From Melieria omissa (Eukaryota > Arthropoda > Insecta > Diptera > Ulidiidae), in contig OZ020268.1 in NCBI GenBank assembly GCA_963971225.1, forward strand, positions 110,638,830 to 110,702,829: a stretch of 64,000 bases of DNA, read 5' to 3'. The notes under the pieces are model-generated. The model was not told the origin of the DNA. It made no database searches and saw only the letters and a list, made by a program, of their open reading frames with translations. The translations under genes were made by a program, and so were the position numbers. This document shows, one piece after another, positions 46,554-57,971 of this stretch; within the stretch, counting starts at the first letter, position 1, and the number at the start of each line of letters is the position of its first letter.

Positions 46554-47536
46554 CGGTGGCGGACAAAGCGTAGGCAAATCGCCAGAGTGCTGCCCCTAAA
46601 TGTTTTTATGCATTTATTTAAATACGGGTAATCTGATATACCCGAAAAATGTTATTTAACAGACCTATTAGTTTCAAACTTGGTGAAAATACTCCAAATC
46701 AAAAATCAAATTAGAGATGTGTTTCCCATTTTGTTTTGGAAAATAACAATCTGACGGGGTAAACCAAGGGTTACAAATTTGTATCGAGAACCATGATTTC
46801 ATAAATTTTTTTATCTGAAACTTAACCAGAACAGATTTTCGAGATTATTCAACTTTCAATATTATAAAATAGAATACATATACATATCTGTATACAAATA
46901 GTACTGTCATAAGTTCGGGTACTGTGATGTACTACCTGTGATGTATTACCCGAACTTTGGTATATCACATTACCCGAAATTGAGTTTTTGCAAAAAAAAT
47001 ATTATAAAAAAATAATAGTTTTGTTAAGAAGAGCGTACCTTGCAAACTCATAATCAGTATCACTGATTTACTTTTGTTTAACCTCGAACCTTTTAATAAT
47101 TTTTTTTGTAACTTCTGGGCTTTCAAACTTTATAACCAAAAACTTACGCAAGCACTATTAAAAGCACTTCATCACACTGACTGTAAACTATTTAAGCAAA
47201 CACATTCCAAATTCATAAAAATGTTTATTTTGACAACGCATTTGTGAAATAAGCCACTATATCACATTACCCGACCATATCACATTAACCGAACTTAATC
47301 TACGAAAATTATCAACCACACGTGATCTATTTGAATTCAATTTTTTTTATGCAAATAAAATAATCGAATATTCAATAAAATAATGACCTTTTAGAAATAT
47401 TTATATGAATGCAACTTAAGAACATATTTTTCCGAGCTTATGCGCCCATTTCCAATACTTTTTTCTTCTTTGCCGCCCCACCCAATATGCCGTCCTAGGC
47501 ATTTGCCTCATAAGCCTCGTGCTTTGACCGCCACCG
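46554..47536. mobile_element. TIR element carrying a nested MITE
   Basis: CGGTGGCGGACAAAGC (46554-46569) and the complement of 47521-47536 match at 15 of 16 bases, with further similarity (GGCAAAT) inside. No clear flanking duplication was found. The element at 46912-47295 lies within it. Confidence 0.65.
46912..47295. mobile_element. TA-flanked MITE with ACCCGAA repeats
   Basis: TA at 46910-46911 and 47296-47297 flanks imperfect inverted ends (AGTTCGGGTACTGTGAT against AGTTCGGTTAATGTGAT). The words TCACATTACCCGA and TTACCCGAACT recur inside both arms. 384 bp, non-coding. Confidence 0.7.
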
Positions 47537-47537
47537 A

Positions 47538-48342
47538 TACCAGCTATATTTATGTTTATAGTATGTTTGCGTTTATAAAACAATCAACACATTTAAATTT
47601 GTAGTTTTCTTCACATTTGTGTAGTCTCAATAAGATTGAAATCAGTAACGTGAAAAATATTCAGCCGGATGTTTTTATTACAATTTATCTACAATTTCCG
47701 ATCAATCTGCGATATAACAATTTGTGTTTTGCTGTACAGTGAACGAAATTTTCTTAATCGCTTGCAAAAATTTACGAAAAAATAACTTTTCATGTTATTG
47801 TTCTTAATTTTTTGTCGCGTTAACAATATGTTTGATGCCAAAATTTCACGTTCTGAATTTTGTATCAAAATAACGGTACATAACGGTATCGGTATGCGAA
47901 ATTTGCTTAGCCGCAGTTGTGTTCTAAGTTTTGTATCGGTAAGTGATTTTTTCGATTTTGTTTCTTTCGTTTATTATGTCATGTTTACTGCAAAATCGAT
48001 GAAATGCTTGTTAAATATGAATTTATAGGTTTATCGAAAAAATAATAACGTAGCTGGAGTCTTTAGCTTTCATAAATGGGGTCAAATCCAACCATTGGTC
48101 CAAGCTACTTCCCCTCCTGGACGTATTCCGACCTTCCTTCCTACCTGGACCCTACGACAGTAAATTTGCAAATGATTAAAATTTTTTAAAATTAAAACTT
48201 TTTTAAATGGTTTAGGCACTTAATTTAATTAATTAATTAATTTTAATAAAAGTACAGAAACATCAAATTTTGAACAGACGTGGAAAAAGGTCAAATTACG
48301 ACATTAAAAGGAAATGGACTTTCGAATCGAGAATTGGGAATC
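47538..48342. other. non-coding
   Basis: No gene or repeat recognised. The frame 47792-48028 has no known motif. Confidence 0.4.
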
Positions 48343-48442
48343 TGTATAAGACACACTCAAGCCTACATGTGCCTGCAACACTGTTACAACACACATTTCG
48401 TACGATTGGGGGAGGCAGGAGGGGTCCTACAGTTTAACTGTG

Positions 48443-49636
48443 AAACCTAAATTGGAGCGTTGTGTTTTCTGACGCAACGCTCTCGCTCAGGGCGGCATAC
48501 CGAAATTGAAGCGTTGCGTTGGGATTGTCAAAATCATGAAATGAAAACAAATGACAAAAAAATATCTGTTTAGTTGCCAAAAAACAACAAATTATTATTA
48601 TTTTGCAAAACTTAGCTCCTATTTGAATAAATTCCTCAAAATTTAAATCGAATCAAATATAAATTACAGGCGTTTTTGTTAGTCGCAGCCAACTTCAACC
48701 GCTAACGCCTTGTCAAAATTGGAAATTCGAATAGCTCAGCATCAGAGCGTTTCAATTGCGGTTTGCCCCATACAATTTGTATGGGCATGAAGCAATTTTG
48801 ACAGTTGCTTGCCGCTAACGCTCCAATTTAAGGCTTGATTACACGTAACGAGTCGAGTGACGAGACATCAAAATGGTACTGGGCCGAAAGAATTGGGATA
48901 GCGAGCAAAAGCGACGAGTTTTTCAAACGTATTTCGACACGCGGCGAGTCAGTTCGGTTTTACAATGCACAAAATGAACTAAGCAACTCGCGCAATTAAA
49001 CTCAACCGAGCGAAAAGTGGTGTGTGACGCATACCGCATGTCACGAGCGATTCCGCATGTGACGAGCGATTGCGCGAATCGCTGCGAAAAGAGAAAAATA
49101 TAACGGTAAAGTAGTGGTCGCTCGCAGGGTTCGGACTTTGCTACGATCGTAGTGAATCTGCTACGGTTTTCACAACATTTTAAAATCTGCTTCGCGACTC
49201 CGCTTGAAACTCAATCTACTTCGATTTTTTCCGAGGCAAAATGTGGGGAAAATGTGCACATTTTATAATCCCGGTTGCCGAAATACGTAAATTGTTGTAA
49301 GTTTTTTTCACTCGCGAATATTTTCTAGCTAGACTACCATATCAAATGAACTCATGGATGTCAATTTAATTGGATTTGTCTAAATTCAAAAATTCACTAC
49401 GGAAATTTTAGTTTCATTACACTTTTTGGTATCTGTCACTACGATTTTGGATTTGCCAGGTCCGAACCCTGGTCGCTCGGCCTAGCAAACAAAATGTGAT
49501 TCTAGTGGCTCTCTCGCCACTTTCAGCGGTCACTGACTCAATCAACAACTCGCCTTACTGTTTAGACGCAACGAGTACTCGTTCGAGTTGCTGTCTTCTC
49601 ACTCTACTCGTTACGTGTAATCAAGCCTTTAGGTTT
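48443..49636. mobile_element. TIR element inserted in the SINE
   Basis: The left end is AAACCTAAATTGGAGCGTT (48443-48461). The right end is split by the inner element: AACGCTCCAATTTA (48817-48830) and GGTTT (49632-49636) together give the exact inverted partner. The flanks share ACTGT at 48437-48441 and 49638-49642. Without the inner element it is about 393 bp. Confidence 0.8.
48831..49628. mobile_element. Harbinger-type MITE, innermost of the nest
   Basis: Perfect 23-bp inverted ends (AGGCTTGATTACACGTAACG plus 3 bases), with near-match beyond, and TTA at 48828-48830 and 49629-49631. The TTA target suggests PIF/Harbinger mobilisation. No transposase in the 798 bp. Confidence 0.85.
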
Positions 49637-49795
49637 GACTGTAACGCCGAACGGGGGTTGGTAGTTGGCAGTTTTTTCCACATTTGTAAGTTTTTTGTAA
49701 GTGCGCATTTGTGCGTTTCTTATAATTCGCATCTACTTCACGTAGATAGCGATTGAAGTAGATGAGTGTTTAATCAGGAATCGAACCTCTGATTT

Positions 49796-52700
49796 ATTAA
49801 GGCCGGTCAAATTCATACATAAGTGTTCATACCTACAGATTCATACATAATAAACCTTTTAGGTTGCTAACCTGTTTATGAAAAAATTTTGATGTTGCCA
49901 ATACATATTTTTTTTTCAACGTAAACAATATTTTTAGTTACAACATTTATTCTGAAATAAATTGTCATTGATACGTTTAGCATAAAATCTTAATGGTTTT
50001 GTAAAAATTAACGATTTCCTGAACATCTCGACGTCCTCTCAGCTAGAGTAGTTTAATTGTTTTATTATTACTGAACATTATGGCAAAATGAAGCATCAAT
50101 TTCGGCGCGAATGGCAAAAACAGCGCTCTCACCAGCAAAAGGTCGTGCAACGATACGCTTTTCCTAAATGCGTAATGCCATAAGTCAAAGAACACACGGA
50201 TCGCCGCACACTCCCCACCTCAAAGCACGACCACACATGTGCACTCAAGCGCGACCGCTGCAGTAGTGAATTTCATTAGAGTTTATATTTTGAATTAAGT
50301 ACAAAATTCAATTTTACACTAATGCAACAACAATGCAAAATTATTAACTGAAAACCGCAACATTCCCGCAGGCGAGTCGCGCGGAGTGAGAAAGGGAAAA
50401 GCGCCAAGGAGCACTCGCGCTCAAGTGCAGTTTAAAACGGCTGAGCAGCGTCAAGTGGCAGCAGTGGAAAGGGCTGACGCAAAGTTATGGTGAACGCCGT
50501 CAGCGCAACCCGGCCTCGGCGAGGGGATCCTCGCACAAGTGCAGCCACTACAGCGACAGCGGCGGCGTAGTTGCTAAAGTGTAACGCGAAATTTTATGAA
50601 AAATTCACGATACAATTAACTGCAAAACTTGAAGGAAACTTGAAATTTGCATTGACAAGCAGTACCAGTACCAGTTGAGCTTCAGTGTTGCGCCGAAATT
50701 TGACTTGAATTCATTTCCTGGAAAGGGGTTCTACACTCCCTGGGAAGGGGCTCGGTAGCGCCTTGTTGCGACATTTCAATTCAATTTCAATTAATAAGGA
50801 ATAAGTGAGCGGAAAAAAGCGTTGAAATGTGTTTGTGTGCGAAAAATCTGCACTTGAATGTGTGCGTGGGGCAACGGCGCTCGGCGAAAAATGTAGCCAA
50901 CTGTGCGGAAAAGCAGAAAATGCGAATGAAATTTTTATCTCAACCCTAAATGGATGACTGAAAAAAATTAAACGATATGAAAAACACGTCCGTGAACAAT
51001 TTTATTGTTACTATGGCGAGGGCGCAGCGCCAACAACAACAATAATAATAAAAGGAAAACTTTCACAAAAAATTCATCACCAAACGCAAAAACAACAACA
51101 GCGGCAACAGTCAAGAATCGAAACGCTTTCCGTGCGTCCTTTTACCTTTCTGCCACCTTTACACGCACTGCCGCGCCACTTTGCTGGTTCGCCCGGTGCC
51201 GGGGTGCCGCAACACGCCACACACAATAATTGATTTTTCGGAAATTCTACCCAAACTCCTTGTTACCTTTCACATTTTTCAATTCGTTTTAATTTTTTCC
51301 GTGCTGTGTTCGTTTTCACTGACTGGCTCGCACTTTGTTAACGTCTCCTGCTGCCGCACCTGTCGCACCTGCCGCTTAGGCTGACCCGCCGTCAGCACTT
51401 TTGCTTACGATAAACGAAGGCAGCCGAAAAAGTAAGAAAAGCTTACACAAGTAAGAAGAGAGCTCAACAAGGTGAAACACACGGCGTAAGATGCGTAAGA
51501 ACATGTTTGGCTGCCGCTTTCAGCTCCCGGCTCCCGAAAAAGCATTTTTACTGTTCTGGCAGCTCTGTGAAATGGCTAAGCATTAAACGTCAAAAATAAC
51601 AACAACAGTAGATGAGGGAAAATGGAAAAACAGCAATGCGAGTCAAGTAAACAATAACGACTTTAGTTTGTCGCACGCTCAGTCAGCAGCAACAGTTTGT
51701 CGACGGTGAAGTATGCACGGCACGAGCGCGTAAAATTACGCAGAGTCCACAGCACGGTTGGGAGCTTTGAACTGCAGGCGCCGCAGTAAGTTTTCTAAGC
51801 ACTTTGCTTTAGTGTGTCAGGCGGACATAAGCGTGGGATGTCAGTCGCTGGAATTTGGTAAAAGTGTCGGAATTGGGGATTTTAAATTTAATGTTAATAC
51901 GAATACATTTGTATTGAAGAACAGAATTCAGGCAGTCTTTGAGCTTGATCGACACATCGCCAGCATAAACACGGCCTGCGATTGGGTTTTAAAATTGTTT
52001 TTGATTGTCTTTATTTTAATTTTTATTTTCTCTCTCTCGAGTTTGCTCTGCCGTTCCTTGTCCGCGCATATTTAATTCATTTCGTTTCCTCATGTTATTT
52101 TTAGGTTAAATACCTAATTTCTTTTATGACGAATGCTGCATACTTTGCGGGGCGTCAAGGTGCAATTTGTGGGTTTTATACGTTCGTTTTGGTTCGTTAT
52201 GCTGCTGGCTAGGGATCAGCGGCAGAGGGGATTTTATTTTCTTTAGATTGACAGTTGACAGTAGATTGGTGCACGTGTTTTTAATTATTGAAGTTTGCTG
52301 TACATTTTTGAAATATTTTGAAAGTTTGTTACATCTAATGGCGTCGTCGTCGACGCGTGGATTTAATTCAACCTCATTAAAGTTCACTACATTTTTGACG
52401 AATTTCCATTAAAAATATCCACAAAATCGCTGTTTTTGCTTCGCTTTTGTTAAGATTTTTTTTGGCTTTATGACATTTGTGACAAATTTTTCAGCTCTAT
52501 TGCCTTCGATTTTAATAAGTTTCAACAAGTTTAATTAACATTTTTGACATACTTGTTTTACCTGGAAAAACAGCAAATGTGAAAAATTTAATATTCAGAT
52601 TGAAATGGAAAGTTTTCAACATGAAGCTTTCAAGTGCAATAAATAAAATATGTGGCAGTTTGCATGTAAAACAACGCATTTTCTATTCATAAATTTGCCT

Positions 52701-54440
52701 TTATTTTGGCCAGAAATTGGCTTGACAGCTAAACTCTAAAATTAAAATATGACCATATGAAAAATTCAACTGCAATGTCAGGTAGAAATAATTTAATTTG
52801 AATAGCACTACACTAGCTACACTGTTTTTCTGGAGCCAAAGTATATTTATTGCCAATTAAAAAGTCATTGTCGTAAATGTGCCAGCGCACATTTTTGCTG
52901 CGCTCAATATTCGCAACAGAAATTCCATTGGATCGTCGGTTAAATTAATTGACGCAATTACAAAGTTTGCTGCCTTCATCGCCCATAAGCAAATGCGAAA
53001 CACATTCACTAAAAATAGCAGTTTTAGTATCTTTCGTCTAATTTTAGTGCTGTGGCGGCAAGAGGTGATCGCTTGCGTGCGGGCGTTCGGAATCGCCGTG
53101 GCGGAGCTGTGGTGAACTCTAATGTGTATGAAGCAATTAAAAGTTTCGTCCCTGTTGCGCGCTGGTCTCCATTACTCTGGCGGAACGTTGCCGAAGCTGT
53201 TTTTCAGTTCTTGTATTTTAATTAAAAGCGTTCTAAGTTGAGCTCAAGTCGAGTTCTGGCGCAATTGCGGAAAATTTAGCTTCTGAAGACGCCAAAGTGG
53301 GAACGATGTGGTAGCAGATTGATAAAGTTTACAGCTCAATGGCGTTTGGGAAAGTGACTAAGAAATTTCAGACTGGCTTTTCTACAGATACACACAATTG
53401 CATTATTCCATTCCTTTGGTTGACACAATCCCAGACCCACGTTTTCTTAATCAAATTTTCCTGCTTCGGTCGCGTCCTCATAAATTATCTCAGCTCATTT
53501 ACAAACCCACTAATTTTAAATTCCAAACAAATTCCGAAGATTGCGCTGCTCATCTATGAACATTTCGGCTAAAAAGCAACCGACAGGAATTGCTTTGTGT
53601 GTGTGTGCGTAAGTGTGGCATGTCACCAGACTTGAGTGATTTCCGCAGGTTAAGAAGTGCTCAGCAACTTCTCACCTTTCAAAGTGCCGTTATAATTCAC
53701 TACTGTCGCATTTTTTGAGCGCAAAGCAAATATTGGCTACTACGTTTTAACCCCGTCTCAGGCGCCTTGTGCGCGTCGCAAAGTTGTTTTCCGTGCACGG
53801 TTTAGCAAACACAGAACTGCAGCTGCTTTATGCTGTTGTTGGTGCTGTTCTTAGATAAGCAAACAAATTGATAAAATGTCAACATTGAACGCACAAAAGC
53901 AACAACAATAAAACAAAATAAACACAGAATAACGACTAACCGAATACGACGGCACAACGGGTTATTAATCACTGTCAAACTTGCACGGCCGACGGCCGGT
54001 CGAGCACACGCCAGCAGCAACAGCAACAGGCAATAATAACGACGACAACACACGCCATCGTCGGTTAACATTGACAGCACAATTAGGCCGCGTGGGGTGT
54101 TTGCTTAAAAGGACGCTCACGTATGCGGACAAGGGTTAATCGTCGTTGCCACTGACGCCAAAATTTTTTTTTATTTTATGTTATGTTTTGTTTAAGTAAT
54201 TAATTGAAACAAACTTCAACGCTGAAAATATTTTTTAATTTATGTTCTGTTTTGTCGCAAGTAATTAATTAAATGTATTTAAATTATGATCTAATTTAAC
54301 TCATAATTATTGAACTAATATATTTTTGGAAAATTTATACAAAATTATTTAAACAATTTTTGAACCATTTCTGATGATATCAATTGACAGTAAATAGAAA
54401 CTATTAAATTTTAGTTTTTTGGGTTGCCTTTTAAATTTTT
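49796..54440. other. long non-coding stretch, partly GC-richer
   Basis: No supported gene or transposon. At 50320-51400 and 51650-51790 the composition is less AT-rich and looks like promoter or leader sequence of a fly gene, but no start codon with an extended frame or a splice pair could be supported. A (TG)n run lies at about 53597-53608. Confidence 0.35.
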
Positions 54441-55500
54441 TCAAAAGGGATGAAAATAGTTGTATTGCTTTTCAAGGTATTCTCTTTGAAGATTTATATT
54501 TATACACTTATGAATGCACTCAAACCAATTGTCGAAGCACTTGTTCCACTCCGATTGAGACATCTCCAAAACATGGTTTTTGAATGCTTCAGCAGCATCT
54601 TCTGGCGATAAAAATCGTTGCCCACGCAATTATTTTTTTATGTGCGGGAATAAAAAGAAGTCATTGGGTGCTAGGTCAGAGCTGTATGGCCGATGACCCA
54701 TTAAATCGATGCTTTCGTCGATAAAATAAGAGGTTGTTTGAGCTGATGTGTGAGAGCGCGCATTGTCCTGGTGAAGAATGATTCAGCATCGGCGATTGTT
54801 TTTCGGTATTTCATTGAACATTTCTGTCAAACAAATTGTTGTGTACCACTCAGAATTCACCGTTCTACGTTGCTCTACCGGGACAGTAGCTACATGACCA
54901 GCTTTGCCGAAGGAAGAAGCGACAATTTTCTTCGATGTGCTGCGTGCCCGAACAACTTTTGTTGGATTTGGCTCGTCTTGGAAGACCCACACGGTCGATT
55001 AATGTTTTTTTTTCGGGCTCATACGCATATATCCGTGATTCGTAACCTGTCACGATCTCATACACGTCTTTCGAAGTACCGTGATCGAATTTTTCCATAA
55101 TTTCTTTGCACCAATCGACACGAGCCTTTTTTGAGCGATTGCCAAATTATGCGAGATCCAATGAGAACAAATCTTTTTGACAGCTAAATGTTCATGCAAT
55201 ATCGAATTCACGGCCGTGGAACTAATGCCCAAGGATGCCTCTATCTCACGGTATGTCACATGACGATCTTTTTATTATCAGTTGACGCACAGCATCGATG
55301 GTTTCAGGCACAATAACCGATTTTGGATGACTTTCACGAAACTCGTCCTGGGTGCTTCATCACCAAATGCCGAGTGAAGGCGATCGAAGCACTGTTGTTG
55401 AGATAATCCACTTCGGAAATCGTAAAAAATTGATGCTCGAAATTGTTCACGATTTAAATCAATTTTTTGACCGAGATGAATTTTTCAAGTCAGTGTAAAC
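54441..55500 (-). pseudogene. dead mariner transposase
   Basis: From right to left one reads MTYREIEASLGISSTAVNS (helix-turn-helix), MEKFDHGTSKDVYEIVTGYE, FFGKAGHV-like and NSEWYTTICL pieces. HQDNARSHTSAQTT, then YSSDLAPNDFFLF (34 residues between the second and third aspartates, D34D) and HVLEMSQSEWNKCFDNWFEC follow. The first catalytic aspartate, expected in VTGDES, is a tyrosine (codon at 55042-55044), and the next Trp is Arg. Several frameshifts and stops. Terminal repeats were not identified. It is a different family from the mariners at 12245 and 17127. Confidence 0.85.
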
Positions 55501-56156
55501 AACACAAATAGCGCTTGAACATCAAAATGTGCTAAGCACGTTTATGGTAAAAAATGACAAAATTTTTAATGACAATCTCAGATTTTTCAAAAACTTACTA
55601 TACCATCCCTATTATTATAGTTTTCAAACATTACATCACATATAATGCCTAAAAAGCTAAACTCAATGGCTAAAGTATTCGAAACGCAACTAGAAGGATA
55701 GGTAAAAAAACACACTGGTAAAAAAAAATTAAGAACATTTTGTTTTAATCAGTTATGACATCAATTGAAAACTGCATGTTTGAAAAATTGATGAAAATTA
55801 AAAGTTGAACGCTAAAAATGGCTGCCCGTACTTTAACCCTTTCGACCCCAAATTTGTCTGAAAGCAACTGCACCTATTTGTCATCTTATAGCAAAAGCTA
55901 CCAACAAATTTATATTTTTAGAAATGAATTCAAAGCAAAATACAAAATTTTACTGTTATCCCCAAAATAATATCCAATAATTTGCAGCGATATCAGGGAA
56001 CGTTTGTGTTCTAATTGAAGTCTACGAATTGGGCGCATTTGATCAAAATCCTGTTTCTTTAATATTGTTAAATAAAATCAAAAAGTGTTAATTTTGTATT
56101 TTTTCATAAATATGAAATAATTTTTCTGTAATTAAAAAATATTTATACAAAATTTA

Positions 56157-56459
56157 TGTAGGATTGATGTCCTAATAGTAGGATTGGTGTCCTACTCCGG
56201 GTCAATTAAAATGCCTGATTTGCATTAAGTAGTAGTTATAGTTTTATTTATTTAATTTAATTTAATACTGTCCAATTGTACGTCCGTTCCTTCTGACTTC
56301 ACCACAGCGACTATCCGCTTGTCCTGTTGTCCGTTCGCTTTCTCTCGTTGTCTGTCCGCTTTCTGTTGTCTTGCTGTTTGTCCGTTTTCCATGTCCGTCA
56401 GTGATGTATTTTGAAAGGTCCGTCCGCGTGTTGTCATTCGTTTGTTAGGCGATCCCACA
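56157..56459 (-). repeat. 3' LTR
   Basis: 303 bp. By eye it differs from the other LTR at one base (A at 56224 against C at 59393). The 68-codon frame inside it occurs identically in the other LTR and is not taken as a gene. Confidence 0.95.
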
Positions 56460-56769
56460 TTCGGCCATCCTGCGCTTCATTCGACCCGAATGAAGGGTTC
56501 CACTTCTTCATAAATTCCGCAACGGTCGTGGTACGTCCTGGCCCTTCGTGCTGTCCGACCTTGATGATTTCGTACCGACCATGTCCTAGCCTCTTTACGA
56601 CCCTATATGGGCCGAAGTATTTAGGCCGCAGTTTCAGCCCTGACCCGTATTGCGTTCGCTTAATGGCTACTAGCTCCTCGAGTTTGTAGTCAACATTGGC
56701 TCTTCGGTGTTCATCAATCGGATTCAGGAATCTTCCTTCCTTCCGGACTTCGAATTTGTAACGATGCAC
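56434..56769 (-). pseudogene. integrase C-terminal end of the retrotransposon
   Basis: The open piece contains LKLRPKYFGPYRVVKRLGHG, the GPY/F module at the C-terminus of Ty3/gypsy integrases. It is followed by YEIIKVGQHEGPGRTTT and a stop 26 bases inside the 3' LTR. The zinc-binding and DDE core of integrase are missing upstream. Confidence 0.85.
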
Positions 56770-56831
56770 TCTACGCCGCTCCTCACCACCTTAGTAACTT
56801 TGGAGTACAACTGCGGGATGAAAATGACTTC

Positions 56832-57140
56832 TTAACAGCATCTTGAGTTTACTTGATGGGAAAATGCCATCGCATTCGCACCGCTTCGATGTTCAATCTC
56901 ATAGTTGAAATCTTGCAAAAACATCGCCCGGCGGGATACCCTTAGTGGAACATCTCGTTTCCTCATTTTCATGGCGAACGCGTTGAAATCAGTTATGATC
57001 TTGAATTTGGTCCTCATCAGCCAGTCCACTTCTTGAGTGCTTCAGCAAGCACTAACACCTCCAGCTTTGGACACCTACGACTTCATCCTTAGAGGGAATA
57101 ATTAGATCGTCCATATGCCACAATTTTCTGCTTCGTATCA
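56832..57140 (-). pseudogene. reverse transcriptase and RNase H remnants
   Basis: At about 57060-57140, in a broken frame, WHMDDLIIPSKDE resembles the YMDD box region of reverse transcriptase, with His for Tyr. At 56832-57029, FKIITDFNAFAMKM and LQDFNYEIEHRSG match the RNase H domain of Ty3/gypsy Pol. The sequence between and around them is deleted. Nonfunctional. Confidence 0.7.
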
Positions 57141-57179
57141 GGTCTCTACGCTGACATCATTTCTCGTCCAGCATCTGCA

Positions 57180-57971
57180 TGCGTTTTATGTAACTGCGAC
57201 AAGTCTGCCTCGAATTCCGAAACTTCCATCAGTTCGGTGATCCGCTTCACGTCCTTTAATGGACACCTCAGCAACAACAGTGCGCACGCTCACGCTCTCG
57301 ATGTCACCTTTTGGCATAGCCGTCTGTTCGGTAATTCGCTTCACGTCCTTTATGGACACCTCAGCAACAACAGTGCGCACGCTCACGCTCTCGTTGTCAC
57401 CCTTTTGGCATAGCCGTCTGTTCGGTAATTCGCTTCACGTCCTTTATGGACACCTCAGCAACAACAGTGCGCACGCTCACGCTCTCGTTGTCACCCTTTG
57501 GCATGGCCGTTTGTACCTCGTGTACTCCCGCGACCATCCAACTGCATCTTCGCTGCTTTCAGCACCATCACGCGCCAACGCGCCTTCAAACGAATTACCT
57601 GCTACTGCCTTAGACGCAACTGCGCCAACCTTCGAGCTTTTTTCCCCGGCCCTCCAGCCGCTACCTTTTCGCGTCCTCACCGACTTGTCCTTTACGCTGC
57701 ACCACCTTTTGCCTGAACTCAGCTCCATCTTCAGTCACAATCATGTCAACCTGCTTCAGCACATTATTGCCTCTCTTCTCCGACTTAACAGTCCTATCGC
57801 CGCTTCTGCATCATCGTAGTCTTTTGCTTCATCGTCGCTAACATTCAGGCCGAAGTGTTCAAGCAGCCGGTCCTGTAATGTCGCTTTCCGTCCGGTTGTC
57901 ACTAAACCCAACTCAGCTAGTTTTGTCTTTAACCCATCGACCGTCCACCCAAAAATGTCGTCTTTGTCCAT
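57180..57971 (-). pseudogene. gag with SAP-like N-terminus and 93-bp repeats
   Basis: The ATG at 57971 opens a frame starting MDKDDIFGWTVDGLKTKLAE, continuing LGLVTTGRKATLQDRLLEHF. This matches the helix-extended-loop-helix pattern of a SAP domain. The frame stops after 71 codons, and gag-like sequence continues in other frames (EGALARDGAESSEDAVGWSR). The end holds three copies of a roughly 31-residue unit around SVRTVVAEVSIK. Gag normally coats the RNA; this one cannot be made whole. Confidence 0.65.
57234..57510 (-). repeat. three-copy 93-bp repeat in gag
   Basis: The word TTCGGTAATTCGCTTCACGT and its variant start the units near 57234, 57327 and 57421. Single-base indels (CTTTAATGG against CTTTATGG; ACCCTTTTGG against ACCCTTTGG) shift the frame between copies. 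Confidence 0.85.

Larger units (their letters stand above)
48343..49795 (-). mobile_element. second copy of the tRNA-derived SINE, interrupted
   Basis: The left part (48343-48442, TGTATAAGACACAC through CCTACAGTTTAACTGT) and the right part (49637-49795) match the SINE at 4405-4774 in the same orientation. The right part keeps the B box (complement of 49777-49787, GGTTCGATTCC). The A-box end is missing after about 49795. About 1.2 kb of two other elements separates the halves. Confidence 0.8.
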
